Assembly: GCA_900549055.1 (NCBI GenBank)
Contig: URNB01000117.1
Location: 1-5,758 of the forward strand
Length of the DNA: 5,758 nucleotides
Reading direction: 5' to 3'
Source: an uncultured Oscillospiraceae bacterium
GTDB lineage: Bacteria > Bacillota > Clostridia > Oscillospirales > Acutalibacteraceae
Notes under the pieces: model-generated
What the model was told of the DNA's origin: nothing
Database searches by the model: none
Seen by the model: the letters and a program-made list of their open reading frames with translations, nothing else
Position numbers and translations under genes: made by a program
In this document: positions 1 to 5,474 of the stretch, piece after piece
Layout: each line of letters begins with the position of its first letter
How positions within the stretch are numbered: the first letter of the stretch is position 1

Positions 1-29
1 ATTGTGCGTTCGGACATTTTTTCACTCAT
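1..29 (-). CDS. Possible start of a truncated gene at the window edge
   Basis: On the minus strand an AAAGGATGAG purine-rich stretch precedes closely spaced start candidates: ATG at 29 (reading MSEKMSERT...), GTG at 25 (MKKCPNAQ...) and ATG at 17 (MSERT...). The ATG at 17 has the best though slightly long spacing to AGGA (11 nt), while the ATG at 29 touches the ribosome binding site. Only about ten codons are present, so no product can be named. It lies downstream of the terminator at 50-76, so if real it would need a promoter in the 30-120 stretch, where I see only a weak TATATT. This is an inference from a short start signal and may be chance. Confidence 0.25.
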
Positions 30-49
30 CCTTTAAAAAAAATCAATAT

Positions 50-76
50 AAAAAGCCTCCCTTGTGTAAAGGGAGG
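50..76 (-). terminator. Intrinsic terminator formed by one arm of the repeat
   Basis: Read on the minus strand, the stem CCTCCCTT / AAGGGAGG (8 bp, 5-nt loop TACAC) is followed by C and TTTTT (54-50), and a second T-rich stretch follows around 40-33. This is the expected layout of a Rho-independent terminator. It lies about 110 nt past the stop of the small membrane-protein gene. It is also the first such signal after the long prfA-to-aminopeptidase operon, for which I see no terminator between 415 and 490. It may therefore end both transcripts. Confidence 0.6.
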
Positions 77-107
77 TGTCAGCCGTTCGGCTGACGGAGG
101 GATTGTT
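55..107. repeat. Dispersed two-hairpin palindromic repeat (MITE/REP-like)
   Basis: Two adjacent perfect hairpins are visible: CCTCCCTT (56-63) with AAGGGAGG (69-76), loop GTGTA, and GTCAGCC (78-84) with GGCTGAC (89-95), loop GTTC. They are followed by GGAGGGATTGTT (96-107). The layout (CCTCCC arm, second stem, GGAGGGATTGTT tail) matches a short intergenic repeat that I remember occurring in many copies in gut Clostridia. That is recollection and was not searched. It encodes nothing, and only one copy is in this window. I see no clear target-site duplication. Confidence 0.7.
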
Positions 108-183
108 TGCAAGGCTTATACGCCGCGAAAGCTCCCGAAAAAAGTCTCCGTTAAATTAAGCCCTGCATCTTTTTCAGTAATTC

Positions 184-414
184 CTACTGTCTTCTGCAGC
201 GGCAGCTGCCGAGATAAAGCGCTATCGCGGTTGCTATAAGCAGAACTATTCCGAATATCGCAATCGGAACGATCGAAGCTACTATAAGCTCCGCGGCATA
301 TGCGCCTGCAATTGCTCCGCCCACAAAGAATAGGAGTACAAGCAATGTGAGCGCCACGGCATGCGGGCAACTCATACGGCAGCAGCCTGTTGTCAGTCCT
401 CTGTTATCGCACAT
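184..414 (-). CDS. Small two-helix membrane protein with cysteine-containing ends, function unknown
   Basis: A 76-residue protein I do not recognise. A short N-terminal part carries C2, C11, C12 and C16 (CCRMSC). Two hydrophobic segments follow, at about residues 18-41 and 44-68, separated by a short turn near A41-E42. The C-terminal tail is basic and Cys-containing (CRCRRQ, C71 and C73). The basic residues at both ends favour a helical hairpin with both ends in the cytoplasm. The Cys clusters could bind metal, form disulfides or be acylated, but nothing decides between these. Support for a real gene is the membrane-protein composition and a dedicated promoter with a perfect TATAAT upstream. 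The ribosome binding site is weak (GGGATG, about 9 nt before the ATG). No in-frame ATG, GTG or TTG codon lies in the five codons just upstream. Ile codons ATA, ATT and ATC are mixed, like the genes to its right up to 4.0 kb. Confidence 0.6.
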   Translation of the reverse strand: MCDNRGLTTGCCRMSCPHAVALTLLVLLFFVGGAIAGAYAAELIVASIVPIAIFGIVLLIATAIALYLGSCRCRRQ

Positions 415-437
415 AATTTCACATCCCGTAAATATTA

Positions 438-447
438 GGTCATGACC
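438..447. promoter_or_regulatory. Perfect 10-bp palindrome at predicted transcription start (operator candidate)
   Basis: GGTCATGACC is its own reverse complement. It begins 6 bp downstream of the TATAAT of the promoter for the small membrane-protein gene, so it covers the expected +1 site, a usual place for a repressor. No matching second copy was found near the other promoters in the window. A 10-bp palindrome can arise by chance, so a regulatory role is only inferred from position. Confidence 0.35.
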
Positions 448-453
448 ATTCCC

Positions 454-483
454 ATTATATGCGTAAGCGAGGACAGGTGTAAC
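454..483 (-). promoter_or_regulatory. Promoter of the small membrane-protein gene
   Basis: On the minus strand a perfect -10 TATAAT (459-454) lies 18 bp after GTTACA (483-478), which matches 4 of 6 bases of the -35 consensus. The predicted start is near 447, giving a leader of about 33 nt to the ATG at 414. The promoter sits just after the stop codon of the aminopeptidase gene, so the small gene can be transcribed apart from the operon. Confidence 0.55.
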
Positions 484-490
484 ACCGAAA

Positions 491-1888
491 TTATTTCATA
501 AACTCGTACATAGCGCGGTAGCACATATATACATCGAACTTTGCGGTAGTTTCAAAAGGCGCGTGCATGGAAAGCACGGGAACGCCGAGGTCTACAACAT
601 CAACCCCCATATTTGCAACGAACATAGCAACCGTTCCGCCGCCGCCTATATCTACCTTGCCCATTTCGCCCATCTGCCAAACTATATTTTCACGGTCAAG
701 CAGCGCGCGAACCTCGGCTACATACTCGGCGGACGCGTCGGACGTTGATGACTTGCCCCTTGCGCCCGTGTACTTTGTAACCACAACGCCGTAATTTAAG
801 AAGGATGCGTTTTTGCGCTCCATAACGTCCTGGAAGGTAGGATCCATTGCGGCGTTTACATCGGCGGATAAGCACTTTGAGTGCCTGAGTGCCAAGGTCG
901 GGTCGCCGCCCTGCATTTTTGCAAGGTCGCCCACAACATAGCGCAGGAAATCCGATTCAAGCCCCGTGTTGCCCATAGAGCCTACCTCTTCCTTATCGGT
1001 AAGAATTGCAAGGGCGGTTCTTTCGGGCGTTTTAACCTCTAAAACAGCGGTTAAAGCGGGGTATGCGCAAACACGGTCGTCCTGACCGTAAGCGCCTATC
1101 ATAGAGCGGTCAAAGCCTATATCGCAGGCGTGCGCCGCAGGTACCATTTCAAGCTCGGCAGAGAGGAAATCCTCTTCGGTAACGCCGTATTTTTCATTGA
1201 GCAGCTTTAAAATATTCAGCTTTACAAGCTCGCTGCCCTTGTCATCCTTAAAGGGATGGCTGCCTATAAGCACATTTAATTCCTCGCCCTTTATTCCTTC
1301 ATTAAGCGTGCGCTTTATCTGCTCGCTTGCAAGGTGGGGCAAAAGATCGTTTATAACAAATTTCGGCTCGTCTTCTCTTTCGCCGACCGATACCTCTTTA
1401 ACCGTTCCGTCCTTTAAAACAAAAACGCCATGCAGCGCCAGCGGAACAGCCGTCCACTGGTATTTTTTAATTCCGCCGTAATAATGGGTCTTGAAAAGCG
1501 CAAGATCCACGTCCTCATAAAGCGGGTTGGGCTTTAAATCAAGGCGGGGCGAGTCGATATGCGCCGCGGTGATGTTAACGCCGTTTTCAACAGGCTGCTT
1601 GCCTATTACCGCAAAGGCAACCGTTTTGCCGCGGTTGTTAAAGAAGACCCTGTCGCCCGCGCCGTACTTTTTGCCGTGCTCAAACTCGGTAAAGCCCGCC
1701 GCCTTTGCCATTTCCATTGCAGCCTTTGCCGCCTCGCGCTCGGTTTTTGCCTTATCAAGAAAAGCCTTGTAGCCATCACAGTAGCTGTCCGCCGCATTTA
1801 CAATGCTTTCATCACTGTAAAGTCTTCCGTTTTTGCGCTTGTAGGAAAGCTGCTCCCTTAAAAGCTCCGATGCCGTTTTTTCAGCCAT
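491..1888 (-). CDS. apeA: M18 family zinc aminopeptidase (aspartyl-aminopeptidase type)
   Basis: A cytoplasmic two-metal exopeptidase of MEROPS family M18, removing N-terminal residues (often acidic) from peptides. At 465 residues it has the usual length of the bacterial 'M18 family aminopeptidase 1' group. Visible motifs in order are AAHIDSPRLDLKPNP (H110, first zinc ligand; D112), FVINDLLPHLA (178-188, a conserved stretch of the family), GQDDRVCAY (bridging Asp, probably D270), TDKEEVGS (E300 catalytic base, E301 ligand), LSADVNAAMDP (D343 ligand) and SMHAPFETT (H442 ligand). All metal and catalytic residues are present. Assignments follow alignment from memory to human DNPEP and M42 enzymes. 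The start is fixed by GGAGGT at 1901-1896, 7 nt before the ATG. The first 8 nt overlap the end of coaE, so it is the last gene of the operon. The symbol follows clostridial naming; apeB is the sister group. Confidence 0.93.
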   Translation of the reverse strand: MAEKTASELLREQLSYKRKNGRLYSDESIVNAADSYCDGYKAFLDKAKTEREAAKAAMEMAKAAGFTEFEHGKKYGAGDRVFFNNRGKTVAFAVIGKQPVENGVNITAAHIDSPRLDLKPNPLYEDVDLALFKTHYYGGIKKYQWTAVPLALHGVFVLKDGTVKEVSVGEREDEPKFVINDLLPHLASEQIKRTLNEGIKGEELNVLIGSHPFKDDKGSELVKLNILKLLNEKYGVTEEDFLSAELEMVPAAHACDIGFDRSMIGAYGQDDRVCAYPALTAVLEVKTPERTALAILTDKEEVGSMGNTGLESDFLRYVVGDLAKMQGGDPTLALRHSKCLSADVNAAMDPTFQDVMERKNASFLNYGVVVTKYTGARGKSSTSDASAEYVAEVRALLDRENIVWQMGEMGKVDIGGGGTVAMFVANMGVDVVDLGVPVLSMHAPFETTAKFDVYMCYRAMYEFMK

Positions 1889-2474
1889 TTATATTACCTC
1901 CGATAATGTTTTTCAATATATCTGAAAAGCGCTCATAAAACGCCTTTTCATCCGAATTGTTATAAAGAAAATAATCCGCTCTTTGTTTATAGTATTCATC
2001 CGTCTTACCTGCGTTTATTCTTAAATCGGCAGCGTCGGCGGTCAGCCCGTCGCGCTTTATAATGCGCTCTCTGCGTATTCCCGTATCGGCGGATACCGCA
2101 ATTACCGCAGTGCATACCGAATCAAGCCCGCTTTCAAAAAGCGTGGGCGCGTCAAGCAGGACTTTTTTACCGTCAGCCTCCGCTAAAACCAGCTTTACTA
2201 TATGCGGTAAAATTGTTTCATTTAAAAGCTCGGTTTTTTGGGGGCTTGCAAAAGCCGCAGCAGCTAACGCACTGCGGTCAAGCGAGCCGTCGGGTAAAAG
2301 TATTTCTTTCCCAAAGGCGGCGACCAAAGCCTTTAAGCCGTCGGTCCCCTTTTCTGCTGCGGCTCTTGCCAGTTTATCGCAATCAATAACCTGCAGACCG
2401 AAGCCTTCCGCTGCCGCCGCAGCAGTGCTTTTGCCCGCGCCTGTGGGCCCTGTTAAGCCTATAATTACGCTCAT
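1881..2474 (-). CDS. coaE: Dephospho-CoA kinase
   Basis: Catalyses the last step of coenzyme A synthesis in the cytoplasm: ATP-dependent phosphorylation of the ribose 3'-hydroxyl of dephospho-CoA. The 197 residues match the usual 190-210. A P-loop GPTGAGKST (9-17) is followed by VIDCDKLAR (29-37), where D31 and D33 correspond to the DxD of the family. The CoA-domain signature LLDAPTLFESGLD is at 106-118, and the lid stretch RRERIIKRDGLTADAADLRI (134-153) carries R137, R141 and R152. The ATG overlaps the ywlC stop as ATGA, so translation is probably coupled; a modest AGGGTG lies about 8 nt upstream. The C-terminal end (KNIIGGNING) runs over the ribosome binding site and start of the aminopeptidase gene. 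The run of Ala after the P-loop is unusual-looking but not disruptive. Confidence 0.96.
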   Translation of the reverse strand: MSVIIGLTGPTGAGKSTAAAAAEGFGLQVIDCDKLARAAAEKGTDGLKALVAAFGKEILLPDGSLDRSALAAAAFASPQKTELLNETILPHIVKLVLAEADGKKVLLDAPTLFESGLDSVCTAVIAVSADTGIRRERIIKRDGLTADAADLRINAGKTDEYYKQRADYFLYNNSDEKAFYERFSDILKNIIGGNING

Positions 2475-3490
2475 AGCTTTATCACCCTAAAAGCCGCCGC
2501 GCGAATAAGGCGGTTATACACCGCAAGCCCTATTCCGCTTTTTGAGGGGGCGTGAACGTAAATTTCGGAAACACCAAGCCTATCAGCCTTTCTAAGCACT
2601 GCAAAAACGCTGTGGGCAAGGGTCTTTTCATCCTCCGCCGTGCCGTAAAAAAGGCGCGGAACGGTGATTTTTTCCCCGTCCTCATAAAAGCAGACCGCCG
2701 CGGCGTTCGGCTTGGAATTTACAAATTCGGCGAATTTCTCACTCTCGCCCTCAACCAAATAGGTCTCGGTTTTAGGGGCGTAATGCTTGTATTTCATCCC
2801 GGGGGAAGCAACCTTCTCACCCTCTGCGGGCATTGATAAAACCGCCTTATCAAGCTTAATATTCGGTATTACGGTTTTAAGCTGCTCGGGCGTTACCGCA
2901 CCCGGTCTTAAAATTTTGGGTGGGTCTGTAACCAAGGTTATAACGGTGGATTCCACCCCTACCGCGCAATCCTTTCCCATGACCACGGCGTCAATTTTGC
3001 CGTCAAGGTCGCCTATAACACACTCGGCGCTTGTGGGGCTGGGTCTGCCCGAGGTATTTGCAGAGGGAGCTGCAAGCGGCACGCTAGCCGCTATTATATC
3101 CCGTGCGGTAGCATCAAGCGGCATTCTCACCGCCACGGTGTCAAGGCCCGCTGACACGCATGGCGGAATTTTATCGGTTCGCTTTAATATCATTGTAAGC
3201 GGTCCCGGCCAGAAAAGTTCTGCGCATTTATAGGCGCTTTCCGGTATATCCCGCGCTATTTCGGTAAGCACAGATATATCCGCAATATGCACTATAAGCG
3301 GGTTATCCTGCGGTCTTCCCTTAGCCTCAAAAACCTTTTTGACCGCGTTTTCATCATAGGCGGATGCCGCAAGTCCATATACCGTTTCGGTGGGAATCGC
3401 AACGGTTCCGCCGTTTTTCAGAAGCTCCGCTGCGCGCGCTATGCTGTTTTCATAATTTTCCGAATCCGTTTTCAGTCTTTCGGTAATCAT
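2471..3490 (-). CDS. ywlC: L-threonylcarbamoyladenylate synthase, Sua5/YwlC type
   Basis: Makes threonylcarbamoyl-AMP from threonine, bicarbonate and ATP. TsaD with its partners then transfers the group to A37 of ANN-decoding tRNAs (t6A). The 339 residues have both Sua5 domains. The YrdC-like domain (about 12-205) shows PTETVYGL (33-40), KGRPQDNPL (57-65), WPGPLT (94-99), VAVRMP (119-124), APSANTSGRPSPT (141-153) and GVESTV (178-183). The linker SPGMKYKHYAP (229-239), which closes over the active site in Sua5 proteins, leads into the C-terminal Sua5 domain ending in GIGLAVYNRLIRAA (319-332). This separates it from the shorter one-domain TsaC. The ATG lies 1 nt after the prfA stop, with GGGGA 5-6 nt upstream inside the prfA end. 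The other nearby ATG (3495) is followed at once by a stop in its frame, so 3490 is the start. tsaC is an accepted synonym. Confidence 0.96.
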   Translation of the reverse strand: MITERLKTDSENYENSIARAAELLKNGGTVAIPTETVYGLAASAYDENAVKKVFEAKGRPQDNPLIVHIADISVLTEIARDIPESAYKCAELFWPGPLTMILKRTDKIPPCVSAGLDTVAVRMPLDATARDIIAASVPLAAPSANTSGRPSPTSAECVIGDLDGKIDAVVMGKDCAVGVESTVITLVTDPPKILRPGAVTPEQLKTVIPNIKLDKAVLSMPAEGEKVASPGMKYKHYAPKTETYLVEGESEKFAEFVNSKPNAAAVCFYEDGEKITVPRLFYGTAEDEKTLAHSVFAVLRKADRLGVSEIYVHAPSKSGIGLAVYNRLIRAAAFRVIKL

Positions 3491-3491
3491 A

Positions 3492-4556
3492 TCATTCCCC
3501 GTTTTCAGCCCGCAAAGCCTCGGTGCGGTAGAAGGTTGTGAGCGCGTCGATTATTTCGTCCATATCACCGTTCAAAATCTGCTCAAGCTTATAAAGGGTA
3601 AGCCCTATTCGGTGATCGGTCACCCTGCCCTGCGGATAATTGTAGGTTCTTATGCGCTCGCTGCGGTCGCCCGTGCCCACCTGTGACTTACGGTCGGAGG
3701 CTATTGCCTCGTCATGCTCGCGCTGTGCCGCGTCAAGCAGGCGTGAGCGCAGAATTTTAAGGGCCTTATCTTTATTTTTATACTGGCTTCGCTCATCCTG
3801 GCACTCAACCACCGTGCCTGTGGGAATATGGGTGACGCGAATTGCGGACGAGGTCTTGTTTATGTGCTGACCGCCCGCACCTGATGAACGGAAGGTATCA
3901 ATTTTAAGGTCGGCGGGGTTTATCTCCAGCTCTACATCCTCCGCCTCGGGCAAAACCGCCACTGTAACGGTGGAGGTGTGTATGCGCCCCTGCGTTTCGG
4001 TATCGGGCACGCGCTGCACGCGGTGCACGCCGCTTTCAAACCGGAAACGCGAAAAGGCGTTCGTGCCGCCGACGATGAAATCGATCTCGCGGATGCCGCC
4101 GAGCTCGGTCTCGCTGCGGTTGACGATCTCCACCGAGAAGCCCTTCCGCTCGGCGTACATTTCGTACATCCGGAAAAGATCGGCGGCAAAAAGCGCGCTC
4201 TCCTCGCCGCCGACGCCGCCGCGGATCTCTACGATGACGTTCTTCCCGTCGTCCGGATCCTTCGGCAGCAGGAGGATCTTCAGCTCCTCCGCCGTGCGTT
4301 CCATGCCGGAGCGCGCTTCGCTGAGCGTTTCGCGCGCAAGGTCTTTCATTTCGGGGTCGGAGAGAAGCTCTTCCGCACTCTCGGCTTCCTGCCGGAAGGT
4401 CTCGTAGCGCGCATAGGCCTCCATCAGAGGGGCAAGCTCTGCCTTCTCGCGGCTGAGCGCTGCGGCCTTCTGCGCGTCCGCCCAGACTTCGCTCTGCGAG
4501 AGCATGTATTCGATCTCCGCGTATTTCTGCGAGAGACCTTTCAGCTTTTCGAGCAT
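3492..4556 (-). CDS. prfA: Peptide chain release factor 1 (RF1)
   Basis: Recognises UAA and UAG in the ribosomal A site and triggers release of the finished protein. The 354 residues are full length. A helical N-terminal domain (about 1-95) is followed by IRGGVGGEESALFA (111-124), the conserved GVHRVQRVP (176-184), the codon-reading tripeptide in PxT form as PDT (184-186) followed by GRIHTS, and the catalytic GAGGQHINK (226-234) with GGQ at 228-230. ECQDERSQ (251-258) and NYPQGRVTDHR (306-316) complete the RF1 signature. RF1 rather than RF2 is shown by PxT in place of SPF. AGGAGG (4569-4564), 7 nt before the ATG, fixes the start. It is the first gene of the operon. Oddity: Ile is ATC in 8 of 8 codons up to residue 161 but in only 1 of 13 from residue 192 on, although the protein itself is continuous. 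Confidence 0.97.
   Translation of the reverse strand: MLEKLKGLSQKYAEIEYMLSQSEVWADAQKAAALSREKAELAPLMEAYARYETFRQEAESAEELLSDPEMKDLARETLSEARSGMERTAEELKILLLPKDPDDGKNVIVEIRGGVGGEESALFAADLFRMYEMYAERKGFSVEIVNRSETELGGIREIDFIVGGTNAFSRFRFESGVHRVQRVPDTETQGRIHTSTVTVAVLPEAEDVELEINPADLKIDTFRSSGAGGQHINKTSSAIRVTHIPTGTVVECQDERSQYKNKDKALKILRSRLLDAAQREHDEAIASDRKSQVGTGDRSERIRTYNYPQGRVTDHRIGLTLYKLEQILNGDMDEIIDALTTFYRTEALRAENGE
3984..4073. other. Composition and codon-use seam inside prfA
   Basis: The last ATC of the 5' block is Ile161 (4076-4074) and the first ATA of the 3' block is Ile192 (3983-3981), so the change lies between. The interval encodes the most conserved RF1 motif, GVHRVQRVP. That motif contains a 9-nt repeat on the plus strand: GCACGC at 4007, 4016 and 4025. 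The same break separates neighbouring genes. The secreted-protein gene to the right has no ATA among its 10 Ile codons, while the genes to the left are rich in ATA. This could be an assembly chimera at shared sequence or a true recombination joint. Confidence 0.6.
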
Positions 4557-4586
4557 CCGCGCGCCTCCTCTCTTCCATAATAAATA

Positions 4587-4615
4587 ATTTTACCACACGC
4601 CGCCGCGAATGTAAA
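4587..4615 (-). promoter_or_regulatory. Promoter of the prfA operon
   Basis: On the minus strand TTTACA (4615-4610, 5 of 6 to TTGACA) is followed by a 17-bp spacer and TAAAAT (4592-4587, 5 of 6 to TATAAT). The start would be near 4580, giving a leader of about 24 nt that carries the AGGAGG site. It lies directly after the terminator of the upstream gene, so the operon has an independent start. I see no operator or riboswitch in the short leader. Confidence 0.75.
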
Positions 4616-4620
4616 CGCAC

Positions 4621-4653
4621 AAAAAATCCGTCCCCGGAAAACCGGGGACGGAT
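4621..4653 (-). terminator. Strong intrinsic terminator of the secreted-protein gene
   Basis: A perfect 12-bp stem (ATCCGTCCCCGG at 4626-4637 with CCGGGGACGGAT at 4642-4653) closes a 4-nt loop. On the minus strand the stem is followed by TTTTT (4625-4621). It begins 15 nt beyond the stop codon of the secreted-protein gene and separates it from the prfA promoter. On the plus strand there is no T run after the stem, so it acts in one direction. Confidence 0.9.
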
Positions 4654-4668
4654 ATGTGAAGAGCATAC

Positions 4669-5355
4669 TTACGCCATTTCACTACGATATTCAAGTCTGC
4701 AAATAGTGCAGCGTTCAATGATGACAGCTTTGTTGGGGTACTGAATCCTTTCCGTTTCCATGTTGTGCTCGCCCATTTCCGAATAACCGCAGGCACACTC
4801 GCGTCCATGGTGCATGCCGTCGTCCAGCGGGGTCCATGGGGTAAAACTGTGGACGTGCTCAGGCTCTTCGCCCCGCTTGCTCCGGCCGCACACGGTGCAT
4901 GTATCGTCCTCGTAGGTGTGCGGGCCGCGGGCGAGATCGAACTCAATGCCGCAGTAGTCGCGGCAGGTGCCGTAGCGCAGGCCGCGCCACGAGCAGTCCT
5001 GATTGAATACGCGGTGCCAGCGGTAAACGTGCTCGCTGTCCGGATCCTTTTCGGGCGCGTATTTATCCACGGCGTCGATGAGCGCCTGTGTCGGTTTATA
5101 GCCGTCCGCGACGAAAATGCGCGTCTCCGTGCCGCCCTTGCCGGGGCGGATGACGAGCGGCATCTCTTCGATGAGCTCGCGTTCGGTCTTGCCGTTCGCG
5201 GTCGTCTCTTTGTACCAGGAAACGGAGGTCTCCGTCTCTTCCTTAACGGCTGCGCGGTCTACAAAGAACAGCGCGAGCCCTTCGGCGGTGAGGAGCGTAT
5301 CGTCGGCCGGTTCGAGCACAATGGTGACGGTCTCATCTGCTGCTGCTGCGCCCAT
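4669..5355 (-). CDS. Secreted Cys/His-rich protein of unknown function, 5' end out of frame
   Basis: I do not recognise a family. The open frame from the internal ATG gives 228 residues. The N-terminal half (about 7-100) is an acidic beta-type region without Cys. The C-terminal part has nine Cys: C121, C131-x3-C135, C153-x2-C156, C187-x-C189 and C216-x2-C219. They are interspersed with His in pieces such as HTYEDDTCTVCG, HSFTPW...HHGRECACG...GEH and ERCTICRLEYR. These resemble the degenerate H...C.xC repeats seen in surface proteins of Clostridia and could bind zinc, which is inference. The ATG at 5355 has no ribosome binding site and lies inside a signal peptide. The natural start is almost surely the ATG at 5413, one base out of frame because of a run of 8 A. 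With 7 A the product would be 247 residues, beginning MKKITALLLALLLALSLC and probably cleaved after the AAAA before DE. Single gene between its own promoter and terminator. Confidence 0.75.
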   Translation of the reverse strand: MGAAAADETVTIVLEPADDTLLTAEGLALFFVDRAAVKEETETSVSWYKETTANGKTERELIEEMPLVIRPGKGGTETRIFVADGYKPTQALIDAVDKYAPEKDPDSEHVYRWHRVFNQDCSWRGLRYGTCRDYCGIEFDLARGPHTYEDDTCTVCGRSKRGEEPEHVHSFTPWTPLDDGMHHGRECACGYSEMGEHNMETERIQYPNKAVIIERCTICRLEYRSEMA

Positions 5356-5413
5356 GGTGCAGAGCGAGAGCGCAAGCAGAAGCGCGAGAAGAAGGGCGGT
5401 GATTTTTTTTCAT
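5356..5413 (-). pseudogene. Frameshifted signal-peptide start of the secreted-protein gene
   Basis: ATG at 5413 follows a strong ribosome binding site, but the next bases are eight A (5410-5403). In this frame translation gives MKKNHRPSSRASACALAL... and stops after 26 codons at 5333. The frame of the downstream gene, read from the A run, gives KKITALLLALLLALSLCTMGAAAADE. That is an excellent signal peptide, but it has a TGA where the start should be. Removing one A restores ATG AAA AAA ATC ACC. So the gene is broken, is expressed by slippage on the A run, or the run length is a sequence error. Confidence 0.75.
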
Positions 5414-5418
5414 AGAGG

Positions 5419-5427
5419 CCTCCTTTT
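5419..5427 (-). promoter_or_regulatory. Ribosome binding site deciding the 5413 start
   Basis: On the minus strand AAAAGGAGG is followed by 5 nt (CCTCT) and the ATG at 5413. It is the best such site near this gene, and nothing comparable precedes the ATG at 5355. It therefore supports 5413 as the original start despite the frame problem. Confidence 0.8.
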
Positions 5428-5448
5428 GGTCGATAGATTCTTTCGGAT

Positions 5449-5473
5449 GGCACACCGGAGTGGTGCATGTGCC
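5449..5473. promoter_or_regulatory. Inverted repeat at the start site of the secreted-protein gene
   Basis: GGCA (5449-5452) pairs with TGCC (5470-5473) and CACC (5453-5456) pairs with GGTG (5462-5465), with loop GGAGT and a CATG bulge. An alternative outer pairing is GGCACA with TGTGCC. It lies directly downstream of the -10 box of the minus-strand promoter and covers the predicted +1. It could be an operator or a 5' leader hairpin. Function is inferred from position only. Confidence 0.35.
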
Positions 5474-5474
5474 A

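Noticed and set aside
184..186. PDT in RF1 (prfA residues 184-186) as an abnormal codon-reading tripeptide
   Set aside because: The motif is PxT with a variable middle residue, so PDT in place of PAT or PVT fits RF1 and does not by itself suggest altered stop recognition. (Residue numbers, not window bases.)
116..370. 84-residue minus-strand frame overlapping the small membrane protein
   Set aside because: It lacks a promoter-to-start layout of its own and a ribosome binding site. The overlapping frame has clean transmembrane segments and fits the promoter better.
476..486. GGTGT-A-ACACC inverted repeat as a terminator for the aminopeptidase gene
   Set aside because: The one-base loop is impossible for a stable hairpin and no T run follows. 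It overlaps the -35 region of the next promoter.
2062..2490. 142-residue plus-strand open frame opposite coaE
   Set aside because: Low-complexity Ser/Ala/Pro translation antisense to a clear CoaE with all motifs.
3978..4580. 200-residue open frame on the plus strand opposite prfA
   Set aside because: It is a shadow of the GC-rich prfA coding strand. It has no ribosome binding site or family motif, and prfA is certain on the other strand.
5333..5413. 26-codon frame from the good ATG at 5413 as a real leader peptide
   Set aside because: Its sequence (MKKNHRPSSRASACALAL...) has no sensible composition, whereas the neighbouring frame is a perfect signal peptide. A frameshift explains it better than a leader peptide.
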